64,000 nucleotides of DNA from Clavelina lepadiformis (taxonomy: Eukaryota > Chordata > Ascidiacea > Aplousobranchia > Clavelinidae), in contig NC_135245.1 in assembly GCF_947623445.1 (NCBI RefSeq), positions 2,239,501 to 2,303,500 on the forward strand, written 5' to 3'. Position numbers and translations under genes: made by a program. This document shows, piece by piece, positions 24,614 to 41,747 of this stretch (the stretch's first letter is position 1; each line of letters opens with the position of its first letter). The notes beneath the pieces were generated by a model. It made no database searches and had not been told where the DNA came from. It saw only the letters and a program-made list of their open reading frames with translations.

Positions 24614-27600
24614 CTTGCTCAAACTTTTCCTTTGAACAAGATAAATGAAATGTTAACACACCACTTCTGTTTAAATAGCGTAAACCCGGCGTCTGACATT
24701 TTCAATTCTCCGAATTAATCTAAGAAAACTTTCTAAAGCCCATGACGTAACTGAAATGTACGTCCCGACCGAGACGAAAAAGACGTGAGACGCCTTGACA
24801 AAGCGTAGAGGAGACCCAGTCTGTAAAATTTAAATTTGTTGTAAGCTTTCATTATAGAATTGGCGACCGACGTGTCATAAAATTCTGCTTTGTGATTTAA
24901 TTAAACTTTGGGGACTGATCTTATCCTACAGTTGCTCGCGATTTTTCATTTTTTGAATTGATTTTGCTTTAGGCGGGTTTGGTTAATTACCGTTCAAGCG
25001 ACACATTATTTTCACACCGACGTCTGAGTCGTGAGGAAAAGTAAATACACCATTACGCTAAAAATAACTTCAACAAACAAATTCTGCTAAAGATGTTTTT
25101 ACAATAATCAGTTTTAGGCGAAATCAATTTATGAGAAACACCGATAAATCAATTTACACATTTTCCATGTCATGCCATGTCTGTCCATAAAGCAAAATTT
25201 CGTGTCTGCTTTACGTATTTGCCGACGTTAATTTTCCTTCAGCGTGGCGGATGCATAACCATGTATATTTAGCCCGAACGACTAAAAACTATGTTACTTC
25301 AAAACTACTTAAACATTTAAGGGATAAAGCACCGAATTCTGTAACGTCACATAAAAACCAACGTATGGTTTATACCGGATATGCTACAAAGGTGACGAAC
25401 ACAAATACGTAGTTGTACTAATAGCATATACGTAACCAGTAACTTATGCCGCTTTAAGAAATTCATTACTCATCAATTGTCATCAATGACAGATGGTTTT
25501 CAAACAATCCATTAATATATTAGTGATGTCACCTTCCTTACAATAAGATAAAAGCAGTGTTTCATTTACTTTTTTTTATTTTATAAAACCATCAAAAAGT
25601 GATATTTACAACTGAGCTGTAACAAAAAGGAAAATAGTCATTCGTTGATCTTGTAACCAGCTTCTGGGGCTGTTGTAGAATTTGGTTACATATAGTTTTG
25701 CCATTGTAGTACGTTTATGAACGTTTTCTTGTATATAAGGGCCACTGTAAAATGATGCTTAATCGTTGTAACGTATATTTATATAAAGCATATTTAGAAG
25801 AGTATTTACTGCATAAAATGCAAAACGATTCGTAGAAACTTGATCGTTCTACAGCGGCCAAAGTGTTCCAAGCTTTGTTTAGCTTGGCTTTCTGTTCGGA
25901 CGATCGATCTATTCTAATCAAATTGAAAATTGTTTTGATTTTTGTCTGCTTAGCTGCGCGTTGATGTGTTTTTTTCAAACGGCAATAGAGCTGTCATTTC
26001 ATAAAATGACACGAAATTCCAAAAAGTACAGATCCCAGAAAATTGCAATCGCATTTCATGTTTAGTAAATATGGCAAAGAGTCGCTCATTTCAAGAGATG
26101 AAAAGGTCGCGTTTTGGAACAAATACGAAACATTTTGTAAAATTGCCTTAATGGAAAATCCGTTAAAATCGTATGGACAAGTATACTAGGAAAAATCTAA
26201 CAAGAATAGATTGGTGCATGACTTGGTGAACAGAGAAACATTGATTGCTTGACAACAATATCCTTGAAGCATTTCGCCAGTCGACTCGCGAATTACCACA
26301 AATCTGTCAGCGAATTTGCAGTAACGGAAGCTTGTTGAAACCTTTAAAACCTCATTCCGTCCTACTACAATGACGATGTTATTTATGTTTGTTATCGATT
26401 CACTAATAATTATTTTATCAAAGCGACACCGATATTCTTGATAACGTCTAGATCGTGCTGAGGTTCTCACATGAAGTTACTTTAAAATAACTTTCCTAGA
26501 AATAATTATAACTCCAGCAAATTACTTACTTAACAGTGTATTTTAACTACAAGAAGGAGCAAATTGCATTGGCTTCAAGTATTGTGTTCATTTCATAAAC
26601 CAATTAACCTAATACTATTACTGTATCAGCAACGTTAGCATTTCTATCCACATATTGACCACATTTAATAAAATGTTTTTGGCAGTTCTTGTTTTCCTTG
26701 TAGTAAAAAGCTTGTGATGTTCATGTTTCGAAGCAAATATTTGTTAACGATGTTGGCAATTCTTTGCAGCTGCAAAAAATAACATACACAAAAGTGGAGA
26801 GCTTCTAAAGCTGTTTTAAACCAAGTAACGTCTTTTTATGCGACTGTTCCCTGGATTCTGAATCATTACACACTTTTAAAATATATATATCACATGGTGG
26901 CAGGGTGCATGCAAAACGAATCTTAAAAACTTGTCTGAAAGCCAAATTACTACGATATTTTATTGTTTAAGCTTCTGTTTAAATGGTTATAAGAGATCTA
27001 AGTTTTTACATCGCCGAATTGTATCGTCACATGTCGTCAAGACAATTTTCATTGCCGATGCCTTCGGTGTTTGTCGTCATAATACAATCTGAACTTTGTA
27101 GCATGAACATAAACTAATGTAATGACACAGGTCCTTATATTTGATTCTTACTAAGAAAAAAAGTTCAAAAATCGTGTTTCGAAATGGAAAATGTATTTCT
27201 TGTTTAATAAACGAGCAATATAAATCTACATGTGCTTTCTTCATGATAAATGATACAAATCTTTCTTGTTTTTTTATGGAAAGAAAACAAAACTTTTAGC
27301 AAAATTGAGTTGAAGGAACGTGCGTGAGAAATGATAGAGCGAATAATGAAGAACAGAGATGCGCAGATGAATAACTTTACAGTAGCTGCGATTAATGTTT
27401 TTTAAAATTTGGCTTTAGTGACCTCTCAGAAATTTCAAGAGCGCTCAATTTTTCAAGACCAACTGCTGATTTGCCGCTGTAGTTACAGACGTACAAATGT
27501 TGATAAATCTTTCGGAGAAATTTAAGCTACCGTTTCGGTCCCCAAAAACACTTTAAAACACTGGCTGCTATAGTAATAAGTATTATACATTTTAAAATCT

Positions 27601-27615
27601 TGCTGGAATTTTCAC
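24614..27615. other. 3.0 kb spacer between genes C and D
   Basis: AT-rich with no domain I recognise. Two minus-strand open stretches (25,715-25,978 and 26,186-26,470) have no recognisable family, no clear splice partners and ordinary AT-rich composition. The gene C promoter is at the left end. No repeat shared with the rest of the window was seen. Confidence 0.5.
24670..24677 (-). promoter_or_regulatory. TATA-like box of gene C
   Basis: TATTTAAA on the minus strand, 57 bp upstream of the start codon. Confidence 0.45.
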
Positions 27616-30600
27616 TTATATTGATCTAGGATCCTCAGCACAAGGATCGCCACAGATCTGTTCACTAATTTGATTGGACAGAAGCCCGGTGAGACCTTCG
27701 AAGCCGCCCTCTGTAATGATGACGTTATCCGTGTTACCGGCGATGTCATTCAGTTGGTCCAAGTCGAGCCCACGGCGAGGTGGCACGACGCCAAGGACGT
27801 AAATCTATTGACGAAGCATAAGTTAAGCAACTGATCCTACGTCTCCTGCTGATTCCATTGTCAACGAAATAGGGAAAATGGTTTGAAATTAATCGTACGT
27901 AAACTGTTATAATGTCATAAGGCTATGACATTGACGAAATCTACGTCGTCTACAACAATAATATCGTGAGGTGAGCGACTTAAGTAATAAAAGTTGCCGA
28001 AGGTCACGACCCTACAGCTGATTCTGCATTTAAAGCAAAAGCAAATTTTAGTGCCTTTCAGTAAGTACGTATAATCCATTCTTGCAATAGCAGTGTTGGT
28101 ACACCGCTTACCACAACTCACCAAAACACCGTCATCTCGCAAACTTTGAGCAATACCAGCAACATCGTCTTGAGCCCTTCCATCTGTAATTACCAACATG
28201 ACATCCCTAACATCGGGCCGATTTCCGTTTCCAGCCGCGAAAATGACATCCCTTGCGTGGCGGAGTGCGTTGCCTGTTCTGGTGCCTGGGACAGAACAAC
28301 CATTACTCAATTAGTTCCGTTCATTTAGAACAAAGACTTTGTTAAGCCATCAAACCAGTCACGTACCCCTTCCATCGTACGGGATGTTATCGAAAGCGTT
28401 AATAAAGGCGGCTTGATCGTCAATAAAGTCACTCAAAAGAATCTGAGTATCCTCGTCAACTGCCCTGTTGTAGCGGAAGACAGACATCCTGGCCGCATCA
28501 TTCGCCAACGTGAATGAGCTGTTAAAAACATAAAAATATAAATTTTCGTTATTTTGCAGCGAAAGCAGAATCATCCAGTTTTGACTCCACTCGAGAGGTC
28601 AAATTATTTATTAGCAGCGGAATAGAATGTCAACGCTATACAGCTTTAGGGCACTCTTTTATTTGAATTCTCAATTCTTAATAAATCTTAATTGAGCAAT
28701 GAACCATACTGTATTAGCTACACCATGCGGTGAACTCAATTTGTGGTATCATATATAGAGCGATACACACGCTTACAATCACATCGTTAGTGTATTACTT
28801 TAAAATTGTTCTGACAAAATCAGTCATTGTTATCCAATTTAAATCTCCAATGGAAGATGACGAGTCCATAACAACAACGAAATCCATGACAGCAAACGGT
28901 GGACACGGTCCTATAACGAAGATAACCATTATCAATTTTCAATCAATATCTTACTATAATACCTGAATATTTCACAAACATGAATTATTTTAAGGCATTC
29001 GGATGGCCAAGTTCCGTTAGGTAATTTATATTCCACTAGATAGCTTACTTCTGCAACAAGGTCTTGGAATAGACCAGGTTGTATCATTGAGGCAAACGTT
29101 CTCGTCCAAACCAGGCGGAAAGAGCTCATAGCCAGCATCAATACATTCAAAGAAGCAGGTTGTCTCCGGGTGAGTGCTGGATTCCCCTTCACATACCACC
29201 TGCCCACGCGGAAGAATCTGCTCCGGACATCTGTTCGCTGAATAACGGATCAAGTCATAATGCATGATGTCTTGATGTGTAAGGTCAAACGACATACGGC
29301 AATGAAGACGACAAAATCAAAATATTTTATAGAAATATTTTTATAGAATATTTCTACTGCACAGAACTGCACTTACGCTGGCAGGAGGGTGGAGGGTTGT
29401 TCCACGATCTCTCTCCGTTTGATCCAGCAACGCAGGTTGTGAAGAGCGGACCGATCCTAGTGTGAAATGGATCACAACCGTACTCGCAAGACGATCCCAG
29501 GCTAAATCCCGGCCCGTCTCCGCAAACTATGAAGCCATTGTCAGGCGCGGGCGGCGGATCGGGACAGGCGTTAGCTAAACAAATAGTTTGTTTCATAATC
29601 GGTTGGAAAGTTTAGCGAAATAACTTCTTGCAACCTCTCGAAAAATAAATATTTTGTTTATGTCTGCAACCTTGTGTCATTTTTATTAACATAGAAAACT
29701 TAATACCTCGGCAAAGGCTAGGAGGCTCCGACCACTCTCCAAACTGGTCATCGTTGCTATCATCCACACAAGTCGTTGTTCCACTTCCAACCAAATCAAA
29801 GCCAGGATCGCAGGTAAAACTAGACAATGCAACAGAGACAAGAGGAAAATCAAGTACAACTGTTTTGTGATACAATTGAATCCAGTTTGTATTGGCAGTC
29901 ATAGACACACTATACTCACGTGCAAGTGCTTCCAAACAAATTGGCGTTGCTACAGAAGACCAATCCATTCTCGGGGCTGTCCTGGGGTGGAATACAAGTG
30001 ATAGGGAGGCAGGTTGGAGGCGGATCACTCCACTCGCCTTCGGCATCTAGGTCTCCATCATCCCGGCAAATTGAACTCTGGGATCCCAGCAAAAAGAAAC
30101 CAACGTCACAAGAGAATCTGTTACGTCGCAAAAGTAGAAGTTAAACATTACGGTCACGGTTCTTTTTAATTAAAATAGTTATAAAAATATCTTTATTTGG
30201 GCTGTTTTCCAATTTAAAAAGGGTAAAACACCGCTTTTTAAGTAATAAATATAACACTCAATGTTCACGGTAATAAGGTTTTATTAGAAGGATAATTATC
30301 GAACCCGTATACCTGCATTCGCTTCCGTCGAAATTGTCGTTTGAGCAAGCAACGCTACCATTATCGGGGTCAATGTGGGGCGGGGGGCACGTCAGTGGGA
30401 CGCAAACTGGGGGCAGAGAACTCCATAGACCTTGAACATCGTTGTCAAAATCATCTTCACAGATTGACACTGGTTCGCCTTGCAAAGCGTAACCCTCATC
30501 GCACGCAAATCTAACCGAAAAAACGATCCATGTAAATCAAGTTTAGGTTTTCCCTAGGCCGTATAGGCAAATGAGACACTTGCCCATGTAAGCGTTCAGA

Positions 30601-33600
30601 AACTTTGGTACAAAACATTTTTTAAAGTAATGTGCTAAAGTATATACATGTAACAACATGCACAATCCGGGACGTGCTTGATTGCATTTGCCTTTTATTT
30701 TACACAGCAATGACCTCCCGTTAAATAAATTGCTTAAACCATGTGAAGAAAATGATACGAATTAGTTTTTAACTAATTATAACGTTTACCGGCATCGACT
30801 GTTTTGCAAATTTCCATCGCTACAGGCAACTTGGCCATTTTCGGGATCTGTATGCGGAGGTGGACATGTAACAGGAGCGCAAGTGGGCGCTGGAGCGCTC
30901 CAAATTCCCTCTCCGTCGTTATCAAAATCATCTTCACAAACCGAAGCCGGAGAACCTTGCAAGAAGTAGCCCGCATTGCAGGTAAAGCTAAAAAATATTT
31001 TGGAGTGATGTTTGATTGTTGTGCTTATATATTTCCGTGCAACAAGTCTTTAAACAATGACAGCAATTCCATGTTATAAATGGTAATTGTCTTTTCACTG
31101 TCTTACTAGTTAACTAGTTTGGTATAACTACAGTTTATTACATGACATCTGTCAAATCACTTTGATTGACATGTCAACTTACTCGCAAACACTGTTCAGG
31201 AAATTTCGGTCAGAGCAGGAGACTACTCCGTTTGCAGGCGGAATATGCGGAGGAGGACATCTGATCCGGATGCAGAACGGAGGTCTATTGTCCCACTCAC
31301 CATTCCCTCCTAAGTAAAAATCAAGAATGTTGCTGGGACCACGAGCTAATATGTGGAACCGGGCAATACATACAACTTATCACTTGTTTTTAATAAGCAG
31401 TTTTTTCACATTGGCTTAACTAAAACGCTGTTAAAAAGAGCATTTACGTGAATTTCAAACAGCAGTCTTAGTACAGCTGGTAACCGCAGCATAATTGCTG
31501 AATATTAAATTGTTATGATTGCGTAATGAGAAGTTATACCGCAGGTTGTTGCGTCATTTCCGCTCAAGTAGTACCCTTCGTTACAGGTGAAGTCACATAC
31601 GCTGCCGATGTTGTTCCTGTCGCTGCAAACAACGTCTCCGTTAGATGGCGCACGTTGACCAGGTTGACAAGCAAGAGCTGTTGAGTAAACAATTTGAGAA
31701 AGAATTTATTAAGATTCTTTTCATTTTACTTAAGACATTCTTGTGGGTCCTGCTGGAAACGATTTCAAAATAAGATCTTGGCCAAAATTTGTGTTATTTC
31801 TTTGCTGCATACCACCACACGTTGTTTATAAGTCGTGATTCATTCATAGCGATTTACGGCATTTGCAGAGCACGAACAATGGGCTAAAATGTAATTTAGG
31901 CCGGAAATCAAAACAAAAAACCACCAAACCTATCATACGAGGCATGTTTTTAATAAACGACGACTTTTTGTTTACTGCAGCGTCGATCACGACACCTTAA
32001 GCCAAGTGTTCTGGTACCTGGTGCCAAAAGGTCTATTAAGCAAGGCAAAAAGAAGAAAAACGTGTTTAATGATCACTTCAGGATATCCTGTCGTCCTTAA
32101 GATGATTATTTACATTCAGATATGTTACTGCGAAACCATTTTAACTCATTAAGTCGTGGTTGTTTTTATAAGGGCATTCGAAATTCCGTTATTGTTTAAA
32201 TATAAAGTTAAAAAGGTGCTATCACGTACGTAACGTTTCCAGATATTTGTGAATCTCGAAATGATTGAATTATTGCCTACATTGCACCTTAATCACAGTT
32301 AAACTGCATTAAACCTCAGAGCTTGATATAATCAACACTTCAAGCCTAATTCATAAGATGTCGAACACATCAATGTGTCCTTCAAACGTTTAACTACAAC
32401 AAGATTGGCAAAATAAGGGTTTTCAAGTTGAGATAATTGTGATAATAATGGATACAATAATCAATTGGATGGCTATGATTGCAGTGAAATTGATTTGTCC
32501 GATTGAAAAAAACTCTAGCGTTAAAGTTTTTCATTAAACTTATATGTGTAACAGGATGTTAAGACGACTGCTTGTGTATAGTATTTGTACGGGTTTTTGT
32601 AGACTTTTGCAAATTTTACTGTAAGTAAATTTAAAATTTGCCCATAACTGGCTTTTTAAAGCTTCTTTCCGAACAGCCAAATCGTGTTTAATTCTGTTGG
32701 TATTTTGTGAAGATACTAAATTTAGTTCTAAAAAATAGTTGTCAGTAGATTCTACAATTTACGATAAAAACGATTTTAACGGTGCAGATTTTAACGGTGT
32801 ATTTGCAGTTCGTTGCAGAGTATTTTCTTTTCAACTTTTGTGTGCTACAAAAATTGACTGCGTCGCAACAACGTCTGTAAATTGGAGACGTTAACAGTAA
32901 AAACCAACAAGAGCATAACAACACAGCTTGGTCAATTATAAGTTGACTTTTTATCTTTTAAATGTTAAACAGAGAAAACGTGAAGGCCTGAAATTGATAC
33001 AAATATTAATAACGGCTTTGATTCAGAAGTTAGCAATTTTTACTCACATCTACAGACGGGGGGTGGACGATCAAACCTCGCCTCTCTTGTACGTCTATTC
33101 ATCGCACATGTGGTGGTGTCATCACCAAACAATTCATAACCTTTTCAAAATAGAGCAATTGCATTGGTTGTCATGCAAATAACGCGATCAATAGATAGAG
33201 AAACTACACTTCGACATCAAGAAATAATACAAAGATAATAATTAGATGGGCAGAGGCGGCAAAAAGCAACTCTTTTTACCTTCGTTACAGGCAAAGTTGC
33301 AATTTGTTCCAACAGAAGTACCCGGCTGGTTGTCGCATTCCACTGAACCAAAACGCGGTGCCCGGGCAGGGTTACATTGGGGATTTCCTGCAAGAAATAT
33401 GGGCGTAGTTTTTAGTAAAAATGAAAGCGATTGTATTATAAAGACGATGTAGAAAAAGATATAAGTTTGATCTCAAGGCAAATCTTTAACATGAATCAAA
33501 ACTAACAAAAAATTAGTCGATTATATATTATATAACATATAGTTAGGCCTACAGAAAAAACGAAATATCTCATGGCGTTATTTTTTTATCCGAACAGGAG

Positions 33601-34525
33601 AACTGCAGAAGCGTAGAAACGCTGCAGTCCATTATTTTACGTTTTACTCATATAAACTTGAAAGCAAAACAACAAAAAAGAAAATTAACTCGTTTATAAA
33701 ACCGACGAACTTACGATTTAGGCACCCCAACAAGGGTCTATTGCAGCGGTCAGTGCTGCAGCAACAACGACAAACAGAGTTGTCGACTCCTCCATTGCAT
33801 TGGCTAGGCATCCAAGCGGAACGCGGGTTCTAGAAATTAAAACAATCTTTTACTACTTTTAGCTAGGCTTACAGGAAATGGTTTTCGGAACATTTTATTT
33901 AAATACAGTGTATAAGCTAAAATAAACATGTAACTTGAAACTAGAGACCACTAGCACCTCACCTGCACAAAGTTGTTGGAGCAAGCAAGACCTTCTTTAC
34001 ATCTTTTTCTCACCAAAAGACCAAATGAATGTCTTCTGACTTCGGTTTGGCAAGATTGCTAAAACAATATATTTGTTTGACCGATCAGATTTGTTGATGA
34101 CCACTATAGCTTTTGACACGTTCTCTTGCCCGCTACGAGCTTGTCAAAATGCGATTTCTCTATCGTTCTAACACAGAGAGAGAAGATTTCTACTGTAAGT
34201 AATTTTAAAACTTGCTTCGTTTGACCGGCACATTTGAAGTCTTCCATTTCTATGACAGTCTCTGTTGCTCCGTTGATTTTCACAAGTAAAACAGATCAGA
34301 CCTGCAAACGTTAACACACATATGCTGGTTATAATCGGTTGCTTAAAGCTTGAGCTGCACTTCTGATAACAGCAAATAACCAGAGTTACCAAATTTTCAA
34401 ACAGAATCGGGGATGGTCATAGCTACTTTTTCATACGTTTTCTACAAAGACGAACCTTGTGCAAAAAAGGCAGAGTTCCAAGCGTGAAGAAGAATTGTTA
34501 ACGAGATCACAAACAACGATCTCAT
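27616..34525 (-). CDS. Gene D: secreted three-finger / 8 sushi / VWA protein, 847 aa, 18 exons
   Basis: Exons: 34456-34525, 34216-34301, 33963-34058, 33715-33829, 33280-33387, 33048-33140, 31540-31677, 31183-31309, 30790-30987, 30313-30510, 29920-30117, 29707-29819, 29377-29574, 29049-29237, 28799-28910, 28367-28518, 28122-28285, 27616-27804. They total 2,544 nt in frame. Signal peptide [16 protein letters not shown]; three-finger domain ending CCCSTDRCN; eight sushi modules; VWA with DSSSS, GTRTG and ITDGRAQD; tail [13 protein letters not shown]. Compared with B and C it lacks three tandem 198-nt exons and the single-exon module preceding the last two, and it is the most diverged member. The intron after exon 2 appears to use a GC donor (GAA|GCAAGT), which I judge more likely than an exon extension. 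Spacing and orientation match a head-to-tail family. Confidence 0.8.
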
Positions 34526-37014
34526 TCTATCGACCCTCAGTTTAAGATACTTCTTCTTTCTTTCGACCAAATGATGGTTTGGGATGACTGCTCCGCAAAC
34601 ATCCTGTATTTATATGCCAGTGACAAAAGGTTTGATCTTTGCGACTCCGCAAAAGGGTGGTGATTTTTTCCTAAGTTTGTCCCCAAAAAGGTGAATGGAA
34701 AGGTTGCATCCATTTAAAGAACAGATAGTATGTTTGAATAATAATAAGACATCCCGAGAAACTTCACGATTTATGGCTATACGTCTGGCAGCGTGCGCTT
34801 GTTCAAGCAGCTAACCCATCATGTTTTTGTGTTTATTCACGTAAAGTCGCCAATACGTCTTTGTTCTTGATAGCAGAGCCTTTAAATTTACGTGGTAGCC
34901 CTATATATCTGGAAATGTGGAGAGAATGTGAAAGAGAAATTGTAACAGCGTCACAACGAGAAATTGCTTCAACAAAGCTCACCACAATTTAGGCTCCTTC
35001 TCACGTCTAAGGGCGAACAGGGCGGCGCCTATCCCCGTTTAAATAACGGTTCGCTCATGTAAGTCACAACAGGTGGCTCGTCCACTGGTAGCTCTGCGTG
35101 TTAGACTTCTGGCTCCAACTGTACGCCGAGTGTCAGGCTGGAAGGCAGAAGGTAGAATGTTTAATTTTTGGTATGTCCCGGCGCGGATTCTATTCGCAAA
35201 AGTCTTGTTCGTCATTCGTTTACCATCACACCGTTTCCACATCTATTGGGTAATTATATAAGTTTCAAATAATTGTTTCACATAGATAATTGATAATTTC
35301 TTGAACATAGTTTGTCAAATATTTATAGAATATAATCTAATTAAGAAAAACACGATTATATCATTGATGTTTCATATAAAACCTTTGCTATATTGCCAAC
35401 AAACTTTTTGGCCAAATAACGTTTTGAACAACCACCAATGAAATTGCTTGACTTTGTGCCAAACGAAGGACATTAGTGAAAGTTGTCTACAGCATGAAAG
35501 ATCAGCATCTACCCGACATCACTTTATGACATCTTTGAAAATATTGATAATTAATCCAATCTGGCAAGCTTTGAATGTTTCCGAACCATATGTAGAAGCT
35601 TTTGTTGTAATATTGACTGAAATGATCAAAGCTTGCAAGAGGAGTTACTGAATCTACGTCATAATAGGTTAACCAAGTCGTTGTATGCATAACCGACTGT
35701 GTGGCGTGATAACACGTGAAGGTTTTCCGGGGAAGTTCTCACGCAATTTTTGTAATAAGGTACGGCAAAAAGTTTACAAATAAATCATGTCTAAACGTTT
35801 CACGATGGCCAAAGTAATATCAAAACATAAGACTAACAATAAAAATAACACTTTGTTAAAGATACTTGCTATGATAATACCTCTGATGTATAAAAAAAAC
35901 AAAATTAATCTCCACGAGATGGCGCAAAAGAGTCAATTTTGACAAAATATTCAATAATCTAATAATCTAGTTGTAGAGATCTTGATGGTTCATATTCGTG
36001 GTCATCTCATCATAAGCTCATTTCTCTTTGACCAGCGACAAGTTGTGCTTGCGACAGACTTCATTAATGACACGTAGACACATCATTAGACACATAATAA
36101 TGCTTGATGTCTCGACCAAAACCTATCCGCTATGAGGCTATATAACGACCATTTCTTTAATATTTTAAAACATCGTTACAAAGAGCTGCAGCAGTTTGGT
36201 TTGCGACCCATGACTATATAGCTATAGCAGCTATAACCAAAACAAAAAACACAAACGAGGTAAGTAGAAGAAAACGTGATCAGCCGTGAGACTGTAGGCT
36301 GTCAAGCATGAGCGTGTATACTCGCAAAGGGACTAAAAAGTGAAAGTTGTTTGGCGTAAAATGGCGAATTTCACCTTGATTTGAAGGAAAATGAGTTGAA
36401 AAATTCAACGTGCGTGAAGACCTAAAACGTTAATTGCTTGACCACTGCTTTTGCGGTAGCTTCATCTTTGTCGTTCGCACATTCTTTTTATTTATGCAAG
36501 GAGTCGCCCGTTTTCTAGGATCTGCAGTAATGCAAAACTGCTTTCTATACCTTGCCTGATTTAATCAGCATTCAGTCCAACGCATTTTTGGTGGAGAGGT
36601 CATGATACTTTAATATCATTAGCGATGTGCTCGTTTTGTGTTTAAAATTGTTTTCAAACGCTGTGCTAACTATTTGGTTGTGATTAATATTTTTATTTAC
36701 TTTTAGATGACGTATGTTTGACAACCAATTTCAACCGTGGAATGCGTTGTAGTTTTTGTGTCACACAAAACTGTCTGGCTTTAACAGTGCTAAAGGTTGT
36801 GATGCTTTTGAGTAGTTGCGTTTCTGAAAAAATTCATTGTTTGAATTCATCAATACATTGTCGCTTTAACAACAAAATTTTAGCTTGATGACTACCCTGA
36901 CTGACTAGTTAGTATTTACAGGTCTACTAATTATTATAAGCAAATAAATTAGTTTCTGACAATTCAGCTTCCGTTTCTTATCGTTTAACTTAACAGCTGC
37001 TACTAAAATAGACT
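34526..37014. other. 2.5 kb spacer between gene D and the actin region
   Basis: No gene recognised. A patch at about 34,990-35,245 is visibly more GC-rich than its surroundings and open in both directions over about 60 codons, but matches nothing I know. The rest is AT-rich. The gene D promoter is at the left end. Confidence 0.45.
34607..34614 (-). promoter_or_regulatory. TATA box of gene D
   Basis: TATAAATA on the minus strand, about 82 bp upstream of the gene D start codon. Confidence 0.5.
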
Positions 37015-37020
37015 TTTATT
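37015..37020 (-). promoter_or_regulatory. Poly(A) signal of actin 1
   Basis: AATAAA on the minus strand about 100 bp past the stop codon. Confidence 0.6.
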
Positions 37021-37118
37021 TGCGACAAGTTAGATTCTACGCCTTACAACCATATATATACACAAGCAATGTGCCAGTAGCGGATTTCAGCAGTACCACA
37101 ACATTTTGCAATGTAGGA

Positions 37119-40045
<2,927 letters not shown>

Positions 40046-40051
40046 TTTATT
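40046..40051 (-). promoter_or_regulatory. Poly(A) signal of actin 2
   Basis: AATAAA on the minus strand about 95 bp past the stop codon of actin 2. Confidence 0.5.
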
Positions 40052-40144
40052 TTAACTGAAACTTACTTTGCACAAACAATATTTTATATGGATGTGAACA
40101 CATTAACAACTTTTGAATCTTTAAAAGCAATTAAGACCATTGTA

Positions 40145-41747
<1,603 letters not shown>

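Noticed and set aside
25715-26470. Two minus-strand open frames in the C-D spacer
   Set aside because: No domain, no matching splice sites, and length not unusual for AT-rich non-coding DNA.
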